Origin: Sphingomonas sp. KRR8 | Lineage (GTDB): Bacteria; Pseudomonadota; Alphaproteobacteria; Sphingomonadales; Sphingomonadaceae | NCBI RefSeq assembly: GCF_023559245.1 | Contig: NZ_CP097462.1 | Span: 2,600,001 to 2,664,000 of the forward strand | Direction: 5' to 3' | Length of the DNA stretch: 64,000 bases | In this document: positions 9,676 through 19,000 of the stretch, in pieces | Numbering within the stretch: the first letter of the stretch is position 1 | How the letters are laid out: the number at the start of each line of letters is the position of its first letter | Program-made: the position numbers and the translations under genes | Notes under the pieces: generated by a model | What the model was told of the DNA's origin: nothing | Database searches by the model: none | What the model saw: only the letters and a program-made list of their open reading frames with translations

Positions 9676-10677
9676 CTAGCGCTTTGCCGGACGAGCGTTG
9701 GAAACGGCGACGGTGACCGGCTGACCTTGCCGGAGACCGCCGTCAGGATCGTTGACCAGGATGCGGACGCGATAGACGAGGTCGGCGCGCAGGCTCTCGG
9801 TCTGGACCGACTTGGGCGTGAACTCCGCCGTCGGCGCGACATAGGCGATGGTGCCGTGATAAGTCTTAGTGTTCCCGTCGGCGCTGACCATCACCGCCAT
9901 GCCGGGCGCAATCCGCGACAGGTCGCTCTCCGCGACATAGGCGCGCACGCGCATCGGCCGGTCGATGGTCAGGGTCACCACGGTCTGCCCCGCCTGCACG
10001 ATCGCGCCGGGCTCCTGCGCTCGGGTCAGCACCGTGCCGGCGGAGGGCGCCTTGATTTCGGTATCCGCAAGGTCCGTCACCGCCCGCTCGCGTTTGGCGA
10101 GCGCGCCCGCGCGGGTGGCTTCGGCGGCGCGAATGTCTTCGCTGCGCGAGCCCGCCTGCTGCAACGACAGCGCCTGCTGCGCCGACTCCAGCCGCGCCAC
10201 CGCCGCACGATAATCGCCGCGGGTGGCGGTGACCACCGCCTGGCTGACCGCGCCGCTGGGCAGCAGCGATTCCCGGCGTGCGAGATCCTGCCGCGCCTTG
10301 TCGACCTGCGCCTGCTGCTCGGCGACGGCGGCGCGGGCGCGATCGATGTCCTGTCGGCGATTGCCGTTGCGCTGCCGGGCCAGCTCGGCATCGGCCTGAG
10401 CGACCTGCGCTGACGCATCCGCGATGGCGTCGTCGAACGTGCGGCGATCCAGCCGCGCGAGCACCACCCCCGCCGGCACCCGGCTGCCTTCCTCAAAGGC
10501 GATGGCGGCGATCCGCCCCGGCACGCGGAAGGCCAGGTCGACCTGGCGCACGTCGACGTTGCCGTAAAGCTTAAGCTCCTGCTCCGGCTGGTCGAGAAGG
10601 CCGAAGCCGCGCGTCAGGAACGCCGCCAAGAGCAGGGCAAGGCTCGCGACTCCCAAGATCAGCACCCGCCGGTTCAT
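9676..10677 (-). CDS. HlyD-family periplasmic membrane fusion protein, YbhG-like
   Basis: Links the inner-membrane ABC exporter to the NodT outer-membrane channel. From the ATG at 10677 (MNRRVLILG) it has 333 residues: an N-terminal membrane anchor, a biotinyl-lipoyl-like segment (VDVRQVDLAFRVPGRI), a long coiled-coil hairpin rich in Ala, Gln and Arg (about 75-190) and a beta-barrel part ending in GQPVTVAVSNARP. The chosen start overlaps the stop of the repressor gene by four bases (ATGA). Upstream in-frame codons lie inside the repressor gene and are rejected. Confidence 0.9.
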   Translation of the reverse strand: MNRRVLILGVASLALLLAAFLTRGFGLLDQPEQELKLYGNVDVRQVDLAFRVPGRIAAIAFEEGSRVPAGVVLARLDRRTFDDAIADASAQVAQADAELARQRNGNRRQDIDRARAAVAEQQAQVDKARQDLARRESLLPSGAVSQAVVTATRGDYRAAVARLESAQQALSLQQAGSRSEDIRAAEATRAGALAKRERAVTDLADTEIKAPSAGTVLTRAQEPGAIVQAGQTVVTLTIDRPMRVRAYVAESDLSRIAPGMAVMVSADGNTKTYHGTIAYVAPTAEFTPKSVQTESLRADLVYRVRILVNDPDGGLRQGQPVTVAVSNARPAKR

Positions 10678-11312
10678 GGCTTCCCCTTTCCGCTCAGTCC
10701 GTCGAGAATGTGGGCAAGATTGTCGCGCACGGCCGACTGCACGACGGCGACCTCCGCTGGCCCGATGTGAGTCCACCCGGTCAACCGCAGCACGGCGGCA
10801 TGAGCGACGCGGAACACCATCATCTGCCCCATCAAGGTCATCACCCGCACGCGCACGGCAAGGGGGGCAAGCCGGTCACCCGCGACGACGGTCACCAGCG
10901 TTGTCATGCGCTCTAGCACCCGGCCCATAATCCCGCTCCAGATGCGGTCGAAGGCCTCGGTGGGCTCCTGCTGCTCGCGCATCATGAAGCGCGCCATGTC
11001 CTCCGTGTCCTGGAGCATGGCGCCGGTAATGACTTTGAACAGCTGCTCGAGCTGCGCCCGCGCTTGTGCCGGCGATGGGGGACCGCTCTGCTCTTGCTGT
11101 TCGATGGTGGCGGCGACGAACCCGCCGATCCGGTCACGGATGTGGTCGGCGCAGGCGAGGTACAGTCCGTGCTTGCCCCCGAAGTGATAGGTGATGGCCG
11201 ACATCGGCCGGCCCGCCGCGCTCGCCAAGGCTCGCGTCGAGGCGCCTTCAAACCCCAGTCGGCCAAAGAGAGGCAGGGCAGCCGATACGAGGTCCACTTG
11301 AGGCTGATCCAT
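10674..11312 (-). CDS. TetR-family repressor, CecR-like
   Basis: A 212-residue TetR-type regulator. The HTH lies in about residues 12-50 (GFEGASTRALASAAGRPMSAITYHFGG, broken here at its two halves STRALASAA and AITYHFG), and the C-terminal region resembles CecR (YbiH), the E. coli regulator of ybhFGSR-type exporters. It is the first gene of the exporter operon and overlaps the membrane fusion gene, so repressor and pump are made together. A 14-base perfect palindrome sits between the putative -35 and -10 elements just upstream, which suggests direct autorepression. The ligand is unknown. Confidence 0.88.
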   Translation of the reverse strand: MDQPQVDLVSAALPLFGRLGFEGASTRALASAAGRPMSAITYHFGGKHGLYLACADHIRDRIGGFVAATIEQQEQSGPPSPAQARAQLEQLFKVITGAMLQDTEDMARFMMREQQEPTEAFDRIWSGIMGRVLERMTTLVTVVAGDRLAPLAVRVRVMTLMGQMMVFRVAHAAVLRLTGWTHIGPAEVAVVQSAVRDNLAHILDGLSGKGKP

Positions 11313-11320
11313 GGCATTAG

Positions 11321-11348
11321 GTTATTCGTTCGAACGAACAAGAGTCAA
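11321..11348 (-). promoter_or_regulatory. Promoter with embedded palindromic operator for the CecR-like repressor
   Basis: On the minus strand TTGACT (11348-11343) and AATAAC (11326-11321) are separated by 16 bases and look like a sigma-70 promoter. The perfect palindrome TTCGTTCGAACGAA (11325-11338) fills the spacer, extending to 11322-11341 with one mismatched pair per arm. The ATG of the repressor is nine bases from the -10 element. Placement inside the promoter is typical of a TetR-family autorepressor operator. Confidence 0.65.
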
Positions 11349-11419
11349 TGCTGATACCCAGGTGCGAATTCCGACGCGATTGTGAAGGCAGCTGTGAAAG
11401 CCAATTAATGACGACGCCT

Positions 11420-11585
11420 GGTGGGAAGCGGAACGGCAGCTTTCCGGCCGCGAACGGGTAGAGTCGGACCTTCGTTCAGGCTTCCCGTTGCAGCAGCTAT
11501 GCGCCCATTGCGGACGTTCCCGGAGGTCCTGCCACTGCCCGTGATCCGGCGTTCGTTCAGCTACGGAGCTGAAGTCCGCATCCGA
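11420..11585. repeat. Degenerate copies of the dispersed intergenic repeat
   Basis: This stretch between two divergent operons contains blocks also found elsewhere in the window: 11420-11444 (shared with 4274-4298), GCCCATTGCGGACGTTCC near 11502-11520, and GCGTTCGTTCAGCT near 11550. The blocks occur in the order seen in fuller copies such as 24145-24243 but are interrupted. No gene is supported between 11313 and 11720. Confidence 0.5.
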
Positions 11586-11669
11586 CGCCTTTGGAGGTCC
11601 CAGGCAGCTCGATCGGCAATGAGAAGCTGCCAATCCTGCTCATTCTCTCACGAAGAAAGTTCTTGTATC

Positions 11670-11684
11670 TGCGAATGCTTCGCA
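11670..11684 (+). promoter_or_regulatory. Fur-box-like palindrome upstream of the flavin electron-transfer operon
   Basis: TGCGAATGCTTCGCA has perfect six-base arms (TGCGAA/TTCGCA) around a three-base centre and is followed by TT, close to the alphaproteobacterial Fur site TGCGAAT..TTCGCA as recalled from other species. It lies 36 bases before the first gene of the operon and overlaps a weak promoter candidate (TTCTTG at 11660, 17-base spacer, CATTAG at 11683). Repression by iron-loaded Fur is inferred. Confidence 0.6.
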
Positions 11685-11720
11685 TTAGCGGGTGAGGACA
11701 AGCTTTCGGTTGGGGGTCCA

Positions 11721-12593
11721 ATGTCTCGCCACGTGGCGCTCGGCGCCGTTCTGTTCGTGCTGTCGGCAACGCCTGCCTGGGCCGACGAAAACTATTTCGG
11801 CTATTCCTACGGGGCTGAAACGCTGCCGAAGGGCAAGTCGGAAGCTTATCTCTGGCTGACCGACCGCCGGGGGAAGGCCGAGGGTCACTACGACGCTCAG
11901 GACTACAAGCTCGAGCTCGAGCATGGCTTGACCGACCGGCTGCAGGTGTCGGGTTACGTCAACTTCCAGAGCCACCACATTCGCGGACTTGAGCCGGAGC
12001 TGGCGAATGTGGATCGCAACTTCGGTTTCAAGGGCCTTCAGGCATCGCTGAAATACAATGTGCTCAGCCCCTACAAGGATGGGGTGGGACTGGCCTTCTA
12101 CGTCGAGCCGGGCTGGTCGCGCATTCACAATGTCGAAGGCGAGCGGACGACCGAGTTGGAACTCGAATTCAAAGCCATCGTCCAAAAAAACTTCCTCGAC
12201 GATCGGCTGATCTGGGCGACCAATCTGACCCTCGAGCCCGAGTGGGAAAAGGAAAAGGAGGTCGATCCGGTGTCTGGACGCCGTGAAACCGAGTGGGAAA
12301 AGGAACTCGCCATCGAAGTCACCACGGGACTTTCCTACCGCGTCGCGCCCAACTGGTTCATCGGCGCGGAGGGGCGCTACCATAGCGAGTATCCCGATTG
12401 GACGAGCGGTCTGCATCGTGAGCATTATGCCTTCTTCGCCGGCCCGACCATCCACTATGGCGGCAAGAAGTGGTGGTTCACGGCCACCTATCTGCCGCAG
12501 ATCTACGGCTCGCCGCACGAGCCAGGCCGCAGCCTTCATCTCGACGAGCATGAGAAGCGCGAAATCCGCTTCAAAGTCGGTTACAACTTCTGA
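11721..12593 (+). CDS. Predicted outer-membrane beta-barrel protein, DUF6662-like
   Basis: A 290-residue exported protein. The signal peptide ends at ...ATPAWA, the mature start ENYFGYSYGAETLPKGK resembles what I recall of DUF6662, and the chain is full of alternating beta strands (for example LQVSGYVNFQ, GVGLAFYVEPGW) ending in RFKVGYNF, with the terminal Phe typical of barrel proteins. The ATG at 11721 is chosen because it begins the signal peptide; the frame is open 100 codons upstream through repeat DNA. It is the first gene of a four-gene operon with an FMN-binding protein, ApbE and a membrane protein, so a role in moving iron or electrons across the outer membrane is possible but unproven. 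Confidence 0.75.
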   Translation: MSRHVALGAVLFVLSATPAWADENYFGYSYGAETLPKGKSEAYLWLTDRRGKAEGHYDAQDYKLELEHGLTDRLQVSGYVNFQSHHIRGLEPELANVDRNFGFKGLQASLKYNVLSPYKDGVGLAFYVEPGWSRIHNVEGERTTELELEFKAIVQKNFLDDRLIWATNLTLEPEWEKEKEVDPVSGRRETEWEKELAIEVTTGLSYRVAPNWFIGAEGRYHSEYPDWTSGLHREHYAFFAGPTIHYGGKKWWFTATYLPQIYGSPHEPGRSLHLDEHEKREIRFKVGYNF

Positions 12594-12603
12594 GGACTGG
12601 ACC

Positions 12604-13155
12604 ATGAGCCGCGACCAAGCATCATGGTTCACGCTGCTTCCTGCCGCTGCGGTCGCCTTCGCGCCGGCCGCACTCCATGCCACCGTCTACCTGACAGCTG
12701 ATGCGGCGCGGCAGGCGATGTTTCCGGGGGCGAGTTTCGTCTCGCACGACCTTGCCTTCAGTCCGGAGCAGCGCAAGACCATCGCCAAGGCCTCGGGAGT
12801 TGGTAGCTTCGACAAGGTGCAGAGCGTGTGGGAGGCACGCTCGGGCAATGCACGGCTAGGCTGGTTCATCATCGATCGCGTGCTCGGCAAGCATGAGATG
12901 ATCACCTATGCGGTCGCCTTGTCAGCGGACGGCGTGGTGAGGCGGGTTGAGGTGCTGGAGTATCGCGAGACTTACGGCGGCGAAATCCGCAACCCCGCCT
13001 GGCGGCAGCAGTTCGTCGGCAAGCGATTCGGATCTTCTGTGCAGCTCGGTAAGGACATAAAGAACATCTCCGGCGCTACTCTGTCCAGCCGTCATGTGAC
13101 TGACGGTGTCCGCCGGCTCCTCGTAACCTACCAGTTACTCTTGAGGAATGCGTAG
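12604..13155 (+). CDS. Exported FMN-binding domain protein, predicted flavinylated
   Basis: A 183-residue protein with an N-terminal signal or anchor (about 8-27) and one FMN-binding domain. The flavinylation motif SGATLSS is at 156-162; ApbE attaches FMN through a phosphoester to a Ser or Thr of this motif, here probably Ser161. The domain is related to the NqrC/RnfG family. The gene begins 10 bases after the barrel gene and overlaps apbE by eight bases. With ApbE and a four-helix membrane protein encoded downstream it forms a minimal extracytoplasmic flavin electron-transfer module. Confidence 0.85.
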   Translation: MSRDQASWFTLLPAAAVAFAPAALHATVYLTADAARQAMFPGASFVSHDLAFSPEQRKTIAKASGVGSFDKVQSVWEARSGNARLGWFIIDRVLGKHEMITYAVALSADGVVRRVEVLEYRETYGGEIRNPAWRQQFVGKRFGSSVQLGKDIKNISGATLSSRHVTDGVRRLLVTYQLLLRNA

Positions 13156-13954
13156 GCGCTGCCGGCCTCTTCTCGGAACATTCGTCGAGATCGTTGCCGA
13201 GCAGGATCAGGCTGTCGAAGCCGCGTTCGCAGCCGTGGGAAGGGTTCATCGCCTCATGAGTGCGCACGAACCAGACAGCGACGTCTCGCGGATCAATCGG
13301 GCAGCCCATTGCGAATGGGTAGCGGTAGACGCCTGGACTGCTGCCGTTATCGAGCGCGCCCTCTACTGGTGGGAGCAGAGCGAAGGGGCGTTCGATGTGC
13401 TGGAGGCTGGGAAGGCCGCAATTGATGGAGATCTGCTCCCACGACACCCGGATCAGCCACTGCCGGTTTCCGACGATATGTCGGTGCTTGAGCTAGAGAA
13501 TAGCCGAGTGAGACTAAGTCTGCCGGCAACAATAGACCTCGGCGGGATCGCGAAGGGCTTCGCGGTTGATCGTGCCGTCGATGCACTGCGCGCTGGGGGA
13601 GCCCTCGCGGGACTCGTGAATGCTGGCGGCGACATGCGGGGCTTCGGCGGGGACTGGCCGGTGCAGGTCCGCGATCCGGCGACACAGCGTCCTGTGGCGG
13701 AGATCGGGCTCAACGATCGTGCGCTCGCTAGCAGCGCTTCAATTGACGGCTCCATGCTGCACATCTGCAATCCCGACGAGCGCTGGAGGTCGGTGACGGT
13801 GTGCGCTCCAATTGCGATCGATGCCGACGCTCTTACTAAGATCGTGCTTGCCGCTTCACCGGTGGCTGCCAAGTGTCTGAGACATGCTGAGGCGCAGGCC
13901 TTCGGTATCACTGTCGACGGAACAGTCGAAGCACTTGCCCTCGAGAAAGCATGA
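13148..13954 (+). CDS. apbE: ApbE-family FAD:protein FMN transferase
   Basis: Transfers FMN from FAD to a Thr or Ser of a target protein in the envelope. All family motifs are present in 268 residues: DLGGIAKGFAVDRA, NAGGDMR, ALASSAS and DADALTK. Unlike many ApbE proteins it shows no lipoprotein or signal peptide in this reading, beginning directly with RPLLGTFVEI; either it acts before export or the start is elsewhere. The obvious substrate is the FMN-binding protein encoded just upstream, whose gene it overlaps. It overlaps the next gene by four bases (ATGA). Confidence 0.92.
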   Translation: MRRRCRPLLGTFVEIVAEQDQAVEAAFAAVGRVHRLMSAHEPDSDVSRINRAAHCEWVAVDAWTAAVIERALYWWEQSEGAFDVLEAGKAAIDGDLLPRHPDQPLPVSDDMSVLELENSRVRLSLPATIDLGGIAKGFAVDRAVDALRAGGALAGLVNAGGDMRGFGGDWPVQVRDPATQRPVAEIGLNDRALASSASIDGSMLHICNPDERWRSVTVCAPIAIDADALTKIVLAASPVAAKCLRHAEAQAFGITVDGTVEALALEKA

Positions 13955-14418
13955 GAAAGCGGCCCTCCTTCAATCTTCGGCTTGCCCGCTGGCACGAGTG
14001 GCTGATCTACGTTGTGGTCGTTGCTCTTGCGGGGAGCGGAGTGGCTTGGCTGTTGCTGGACAAGTTCGGCCAGATCGAAGGTGAGTTCGGGCCTGAACCG
14101 CATCCAGCTCTTTCTTGGATTCTCACAACTCACGGCGTGCTGGCCTATGTCTTCGTAATTGCCTGCGCGATGCTGATTACCGTGCACATGCGCCTTGGAT
14201 GGTATGCACGCCGCAATCGCGTCAGCGGCCTCACGCTCGTCGTGGTAAGCCTGCTGCTGACCCTCAGCGGACTCGTTCTCTACTACACCACAGCCGAGCA
14301 GCTTCGCGGTGTGGCCAGCACCGCTCACTGGGTGATCGGCCTCGCACTTCCGCTCGCGCTTCTCGTTCACCAACTGCGCGGCAAAGGCCAGCGTCGCGGC
14401 GGGTCCGACTTCTCGTGA
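13951..14418 (+). CDS. Four-helix membrane protein, cytochrome b/DUF4405-like
   Basis: A 155-residue integral membrane protein with four hydrophobic helices (about 18-36, 55-78, 89-107 and 120-138). His residues lie in or beside the helices (RWHEW, TTHGVL, VHMRLGW, TAHWVIG, LVHQLRG), the pattern of small b-type cytochromes that pass electrons from the quinone pool to periplasmic partners. Translationally coupled to apbE, it is the likely electron donor to the flavinylated protein. Which His residues bind haem is not established. Confidence 0.75.
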   Translation: MRKRPSFNLRLARWHEWLIYVVVVALAGSGVAWLLLDKFGQIEGEFGPEPHPALSWILTTHGVLAYVFVIACAMLITVHMRLGWYARRNRVSGLTLVVVSLLLTLSGLVLYYTTAEQLRGVASTAHWVIGLALPLALLVHQLRGKGQRRGGSDFS

Positions 14419-14631
14419 CTTTCTTGAATTGTGTGAGAGAGCGCTATGGGTTCGTGCCGAAAGGCTACTTCGGCTGCTTCGGCAACTCTTCGCTTTCTGT
14501 GATGTAAGCCGACCGTCGGCTCACGGCCACTCATCTCGTCGACTTCCCAGGTGTCGCTGTGGAAACAAAGGAATCGGTTTTCGGGGTAACACAGCGTGGC
14601 GCCATGCAGCGAACACCGCTAAGCGATTGGC

Positions 14632-14817
14632 ATGCGGCTTGAAATCACCTGTGCCTCGTGTGGCAGCAATCGGCTGTCCCTGTCAGAAGCGAATACCGAT
14701 CACAGCGTGGTTGAGTGCCTTGAGTGCGGTCACGACGTAGGCACTTTGGCGGAGTTGAAGGAGCGGGTAGCTGCGGAAGTGGTCCGCCAGGTTCAAAACT
14801 CGCAAAGACGAGATTAG
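14632..14817 (+). CDS. Small zinc-ribbon protein
   Basis: A 61-residue protein with two CxxC pairs, CASC (7-10) and CLEC (29-32), followed by a helical tail (VGTLAELKERVAAEVV). Similar small proteins are common in sphingomonads as far as I recall; no function is known to me. It is preceded by 213 bases without a supportable gene and abuts the stop of the next gene on the opposite strand. Confidence 0.7.
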   Translation: MRLEITCASCGSNRLSLSEANTDHSVVECLECGHDVGTLAELKERVAAEVVRQVQNSQRRD

Positions 14818-14985
14818 CTACTGCTCGCCTTCGTCTCGTTCACGTCGGTGCCGCTGCAGCATCTCATTTGAGTCGTGGAGTAGCTTCTCGGTTCTAGCGA
14901 TGCTGTCCCGAAGCCCTCGCTGACTTTCCTCGACTTCCGCAGCATGCCTCTCACTGCGCTGCTCGCGTGTTTCCTTGTCTGCCAT
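14818..14985 (-). CDS. Small hydrophilic coiled-coil protein
   Basis: A 55-residue, highly charged, helical protein (MADKETREQRSERHAAEVEE at its start). The heptad-like pattern suggests a coiled coil. The ATG at 14985 is chosen because it begins the charged helix; eleven further in-frame codons upstream look unrelated. It resembles a small sphingomonad protein I remember from other genomes without a known function. Its stop touches that of the zinc-ribbon gene (convergent). Confidence 0.6.
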   Translation of the reverse strand: MADKETREQRSERHAAEVEESQRGLRDSIARTEKLLHDSNEMLQRHRRERDEGEQ

Positions 14986-15138
14986 TGTCCAACTCGTTCT
15001 CGTCGGATGGGTCAACATAAGTCACCAAGACGAACGTACGCAACTACTCAGGCGGTACTCGTGACAAACAGAGGACGCGCCGACGGTTCTCGATATCCCG
15101 CTGAGCGCAGACTTCTCCAATGGGTGGAATCCGGACAT

Positions 15139-15294
15139 TCAGCGTTTCGGAAATATCCATAGGACAGCGCAAGCTAGTAGCCCGCACGTGGTCACGGCGA
15201 CCAAGTCGAGGTCTCTGTCACCGCTCCCCCAAAGCAGCCCGCACCCGAGCACAGTTAGCGTGAAAATGAGTATGGCAGCGGCTCTTCGGCTCAT
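15139..15294 (-). CDS. Possible small membrane protein
   Basis: A 51-residue open frame with two hydrophobic segments (AAAILIFTLTVLGCGLLWG and LVAVTTCGLLACAVLWIF) separated by a charged turn (SGDRDLDL) and ending in PKR, a typical two-helix hairpin. The start is uncertain: in-frame starts at 15342 and 15399 would add 16 or 35 residues. No family is recognised; the amphipathic layout is the only support. Confidence 0.4.
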   Translation of the reverse strand: MSRRAAAILIFTLTVLGCGLLWGSGDRDLDLVAVTTCGLLACAVLWIFPKR

Positions 15295-15352
15295 TGCGGG
15301 AACCGTGAGCGCACGCTCGGTCAAGTTCAATCGTGAGATCATTAAATGCAGT

Positions 15353-15730
15353 TCAGCCAACGATGCGCGGTAGGAGATACCATGTGGAGCCGAGCGCAAG
15401 CGCGATCCAGATCAGGATGACGACCGCAAGACCTGCGCGCGAGGTGGGCTTTGCTTGATTTAGCGCTTGGTTGCGGAGGTCACTCATGACCGCTGGAGGG
15501 ATGAGCCGCACGGCGGCAGCTATTCCGAGCGGAACGATCAGGAGATCGTCAAGATAACCGAGCACCGGGATGAAGTCTGGTATGAGGTCGATAGGCGAAA
15601 GCGCATATGCGGCTACCGCACCTGCGACGGCCTTTGCGTGCCAAGGCACCCTCAGGTCGCGAGCCGCAAGCCATAGAGCAATAACATCCCGCTTCAGCGC
15701 TCGTGCCCAGGTCTTCGCTCTCTCCAACAT
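15353..15730 (-). CDS. YkvA/DUF1232 family membrane protein
   Basis: A 125-residue protein with the DUF1232 core (AYALSPIDLIPDFIPVLGYLDD at about 40-62, with DLIPD and GYLDD conserved) and a C-terminal membrane helix (about 99-120). These proteins are widespread small inner-membrane proteins of unknown function. It stands alone on the minus strand; repeat DNA lies directly upstream. Confidence 0.85.
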   Translation of the reverse strand: MLERAKTWARALKRDVIALWLAARDLRVPWHAKAVAGAVAAYALSPIDLIPDFIPVLGYLDDLLIVPLGIAAAVRLIPPAVMSDLRNQALNQAKPTSRAGLAVVILIWIALALGSTWYLLPRIVG

Positions 15731-15756
15731 GCGGGCACAGTGGAGGAGCTACCCAA

Positions 15757-15858
15757 GGTCCACAATGGGTCGCAAGCGGTCGTCCCTGTTGAAGCTGAAC
15801 GAACGGCCGGAAAGCTAGCTGGGCGTCCGAAAGCGGACGGTCTGTTTGCGGCCAGAAA
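15757..15858 (-). repeat. Dispersed intergenic repeat, near full copy
   Basis: In reverse complement this segment aligns along its whole length with 24145-24243. Shared blocks include CTTTCCGG, CGTTCGTTCAGCT and GCTTGCGACCCATTG, plus the self-complementary core CAGACcGTCcGCTTTCGG. The remainder of the 307-base gap (15731-16037) before the next gene shows nothing else. Confidence 0.65.
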
Positions 15859-16037
15859 ACGACATCTGCTTGCTACGATAAAAGCGGCCAAGCCGAGATG
15901 CTTCTTTGAGAGCGGCACAGAAATCTGACTGACCGAGACAATCTCGCCGTTTTCCCAGCATCTCTTAACTCGGATTAAAGGCCGTTGCGCGAACCCGTGT
16001 GCTGGATCAGAGTTAGCGGGTTGGTTCAGGGGGCGGT

Positions 16038-19000
16038 ATGCGTAATTTGAGGTATTTGTTGCTACTCGGGGTCTTCGGGCTCGACCCGGCAATGGGGCAG
16101 GGTCAGGCGGTCCTGACCGAAGTCGCTGCTGCCAAACCTGACAACCGCCGGCCGTTGGTTGGACCGGCGCCTAGCTGGGCGCTGAAGGCTGACATCCCGC
16201 CCGCTCCAGCAGCAACTGAGGGTGCTGCCAGCGTCAACGTTCTTGCTGACCGGCAAGTCCGCTTCTCGCACGAGGGGATGCTGTCTTACGTCGACTTCGC
16301 GCGCAAGATCATGACCCCGCAAGGCCTTCCGGATGGCGCATTGCAAGTCGGTTGGGACCCCAGCCTCGAGAAGATCACCTTCCACAGCTACCGGATCATT
16401 CGCGATGGTCAGCCCATCGATCTCCTCGGCGACGGATCCAAGCTGACGATCGTACAGCGCGAAGAGAAGATGGAGGACGCGGCACTTGATGGTGAGCTCA
16501 CCGCTTCACTTCAGCCATCTGATCTCAGGGTCGGGGACATCGTCGAGTATAGTTACACGCGCGAACGGCACGATCCGGCGCTTGGCGGTCACTCCGAGAT
16601 CCTCACCGGACCTGCCGATGGAGCGAACTATGGCCGCTTTCGCAACCGGCTGATCTGGCCCGCAGACGTCAAAATGAACTGGCGCAAGCTGCCGGGCGTC
16701 CTCAATCCCACGTTGACGAAGACCGCGCTTGGCAACGAGTTGCTGATCGACCTGCGGGCCGTGCGCACCCCCCTGCCTCCTGAAGCTGCACCGGCTCGCT
16801 TTCGCGCCGTGAATGCCGTGGACCTGTCCGACTTTGCTGACTGGCGCTCGGTCGCGCAGACGATCCTGCCTTTCTACACCAAGGCGGCAACGCTCGCGCC
16901 CAACAGCGAAGTGAAAGTCCAAGCCCGGAAAATTGCCGCGACCACCACTGACCCGCGCCGCCGCGCCGAACTAGCGCTGGCGCTTGTTCAGGACCAGGTC
17001 CGATACCTATTTCTTGGCATGGATGACGGCGGCTACATTCCGGCTGCCGCCGACCTGACGTGGTCGCGCCGGTTCGGCGATTGCAAAGGCAAGACGGTTC
17101 TGCTGGTCGCGCTGCTTCGGGAACTTGGGATCGCGGCTGAGCCGGTGCTCGTGCACACCGAGTCCGGCGACTTCGTGCGTACGAGGCTCCCCGCGATGGG
17201 CTCCTTCGATCATGTGATCGTCAGAGCCACGGTCGCCGGCGGGACCTATTGGCTCGACGGTACCCGGCTTGGTGATACTCGGCTCGAGTTTTTGCGGACC
17301 CCTCCCTATCACGTTGGTCTGCCGGTCAGCCCAACCTCTGCCGGCCTGGTCCCAATGGAGCCGGAGCCCTTGACCGAGCCGAGCGAAACCTTGTCCCTCG
17401 ATCTCGACTCCAGCGCCGGCATCGAAGTCCCGGCCATTGCATCGGGAGAGATGCGATTTCGCGGCATGAGCGGCACAGACATGCGAGTGAAGTACAGCGG
17501 CCTGTCGCCAGCCGATCAGCAACAGCAGCTGCGTGATCTCTGGCGCAAGAATTACGACTTCGTGTCGCCTGTGACCATCACCACTGCCACCGATCCGAAG
17601 ACAGGCGACTTCCTGGTCACCATGCGTGGTACCGCTAAAATGGATTGGTATACTGACGCCGACGCGCGCTGGTACGAGCTGGACCGGGCGCGTCTTGGGT
17701 GGAAATTCGACACAGACCGGACAAACATGGTCAACGCCGATGCCCCCTTTGCGCTGGACTATCCCGATTACTGGGAGAGCCGCGAGACGATCAAGCTGCC
17801 GCATGACGGGGAAGGCTTCAGGCTTCAGCAGGAGCCGATCGATCAGGAGGTGCAGGGCATATACGCAATGCACCGCAAGGTGGCCATCTCTGGCGGTCTG
17901 GTGACCATGGAAGCAAGCACCCGCGCGCTCGCTCCCGAGTTGCCGATCGCGCACGCCGAGCAAGCCCGCACCGAGCTCGCCGCGCTTCGTCTCAAGGGCG
18001 CCTACGTCCGTGTTCCGGACGATTATACGGCGACCGAGGCCGACATCGCGGCCTTGCAGAGCGACAAGCCCGCATTGGCGCAGGCACTGCTCCATCGAGG
18101 CGCCGTTCGCTACGATCGAGGCGATTACAAGGCTAGTCTGACTGACGAGGATGCGGCAATCGCGCTCGATCCCAAGCTCGCCGCTGCTCATGCGGTGCGC
18201 GCGCTGGCGCTATCCATGATGAATGATCCGCGCGCGGGGCCCGCAGCCGACACCGCACTCGCGCTGGACCCGAAGCAGACGCTCGCTTTGCGGGCCCGGG
18301 TGAATCTTGCAAATACGCAGAAACGCTATGCCGATGAGGAAGTGGGGCTCACCCAGCTGCTCGCCCTTGAGCCAGGTGACGCCAGCTTGTTCCTAAGCCG
18401 TTCAGGCATTCGTCTCCTTCGCGGTAACTTTAGCGGTGCACTCGCCGATGCGGACGAGGGCATCGCCATCAAACCGAGTTCGCTGCTGTGGATGGCACGC
18501 TCGGCTGCACTTACCGGGCTGGAGAGAATGGACGAGGCGCTGGCTGACTCCGATCGCGCAGTAAGTAGCGACCCGGACAATCGCACGGCTCGCGAAGTTC
18601 GCGCCGAGTTGCGGCAGGCAGCCGGTAAGCGCGCTCTCGCGGTCAACGACCTGGACGAGCTGATCCGCCGCTGGCCCAGCGCTTCTCACTACCTAAGCAG
18701 GGCGCAACTCCGCCTGCCGACCGAAAGCGCGTTGCGAGATGCGGACGTGGCGGCGGCGATGAAGATCGATCCGCAATCACAGCAGGCGGTCCTCTTGCAT
18801 GGCCTCTATGCGGTCGAGGGCGGAAACCTCGCTTCGGCGACTGCCGATGTTGCCAAGCTTCAGCAGCTAAAGGCCAGCGATGGAGAGATCATCCAGCTTC
18901 GGACCCGCATCCTCGAAAAGCAGGGCCGGTCAACGGAGCTTGTTCAGCTGCTGGACGCTTATGTCGCTAGGCACCCGCGAGATGCCACTGCGCTAAATCA

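Noticed and set aside
8143..10413. Open frame of about 750 codons on the plus strand opposite the ABC exporter genes
   Set aside because: It is antisense to well-supported genes, has no recognisable domain, and long antisense frames are expected at this GC content.
11421..11720. N-terminal extension of the barrel protein by 100 codons
   Set aside because: This stretch contains the intergenic repeat and the Fur-like site; the signal peptide begins at 11721.
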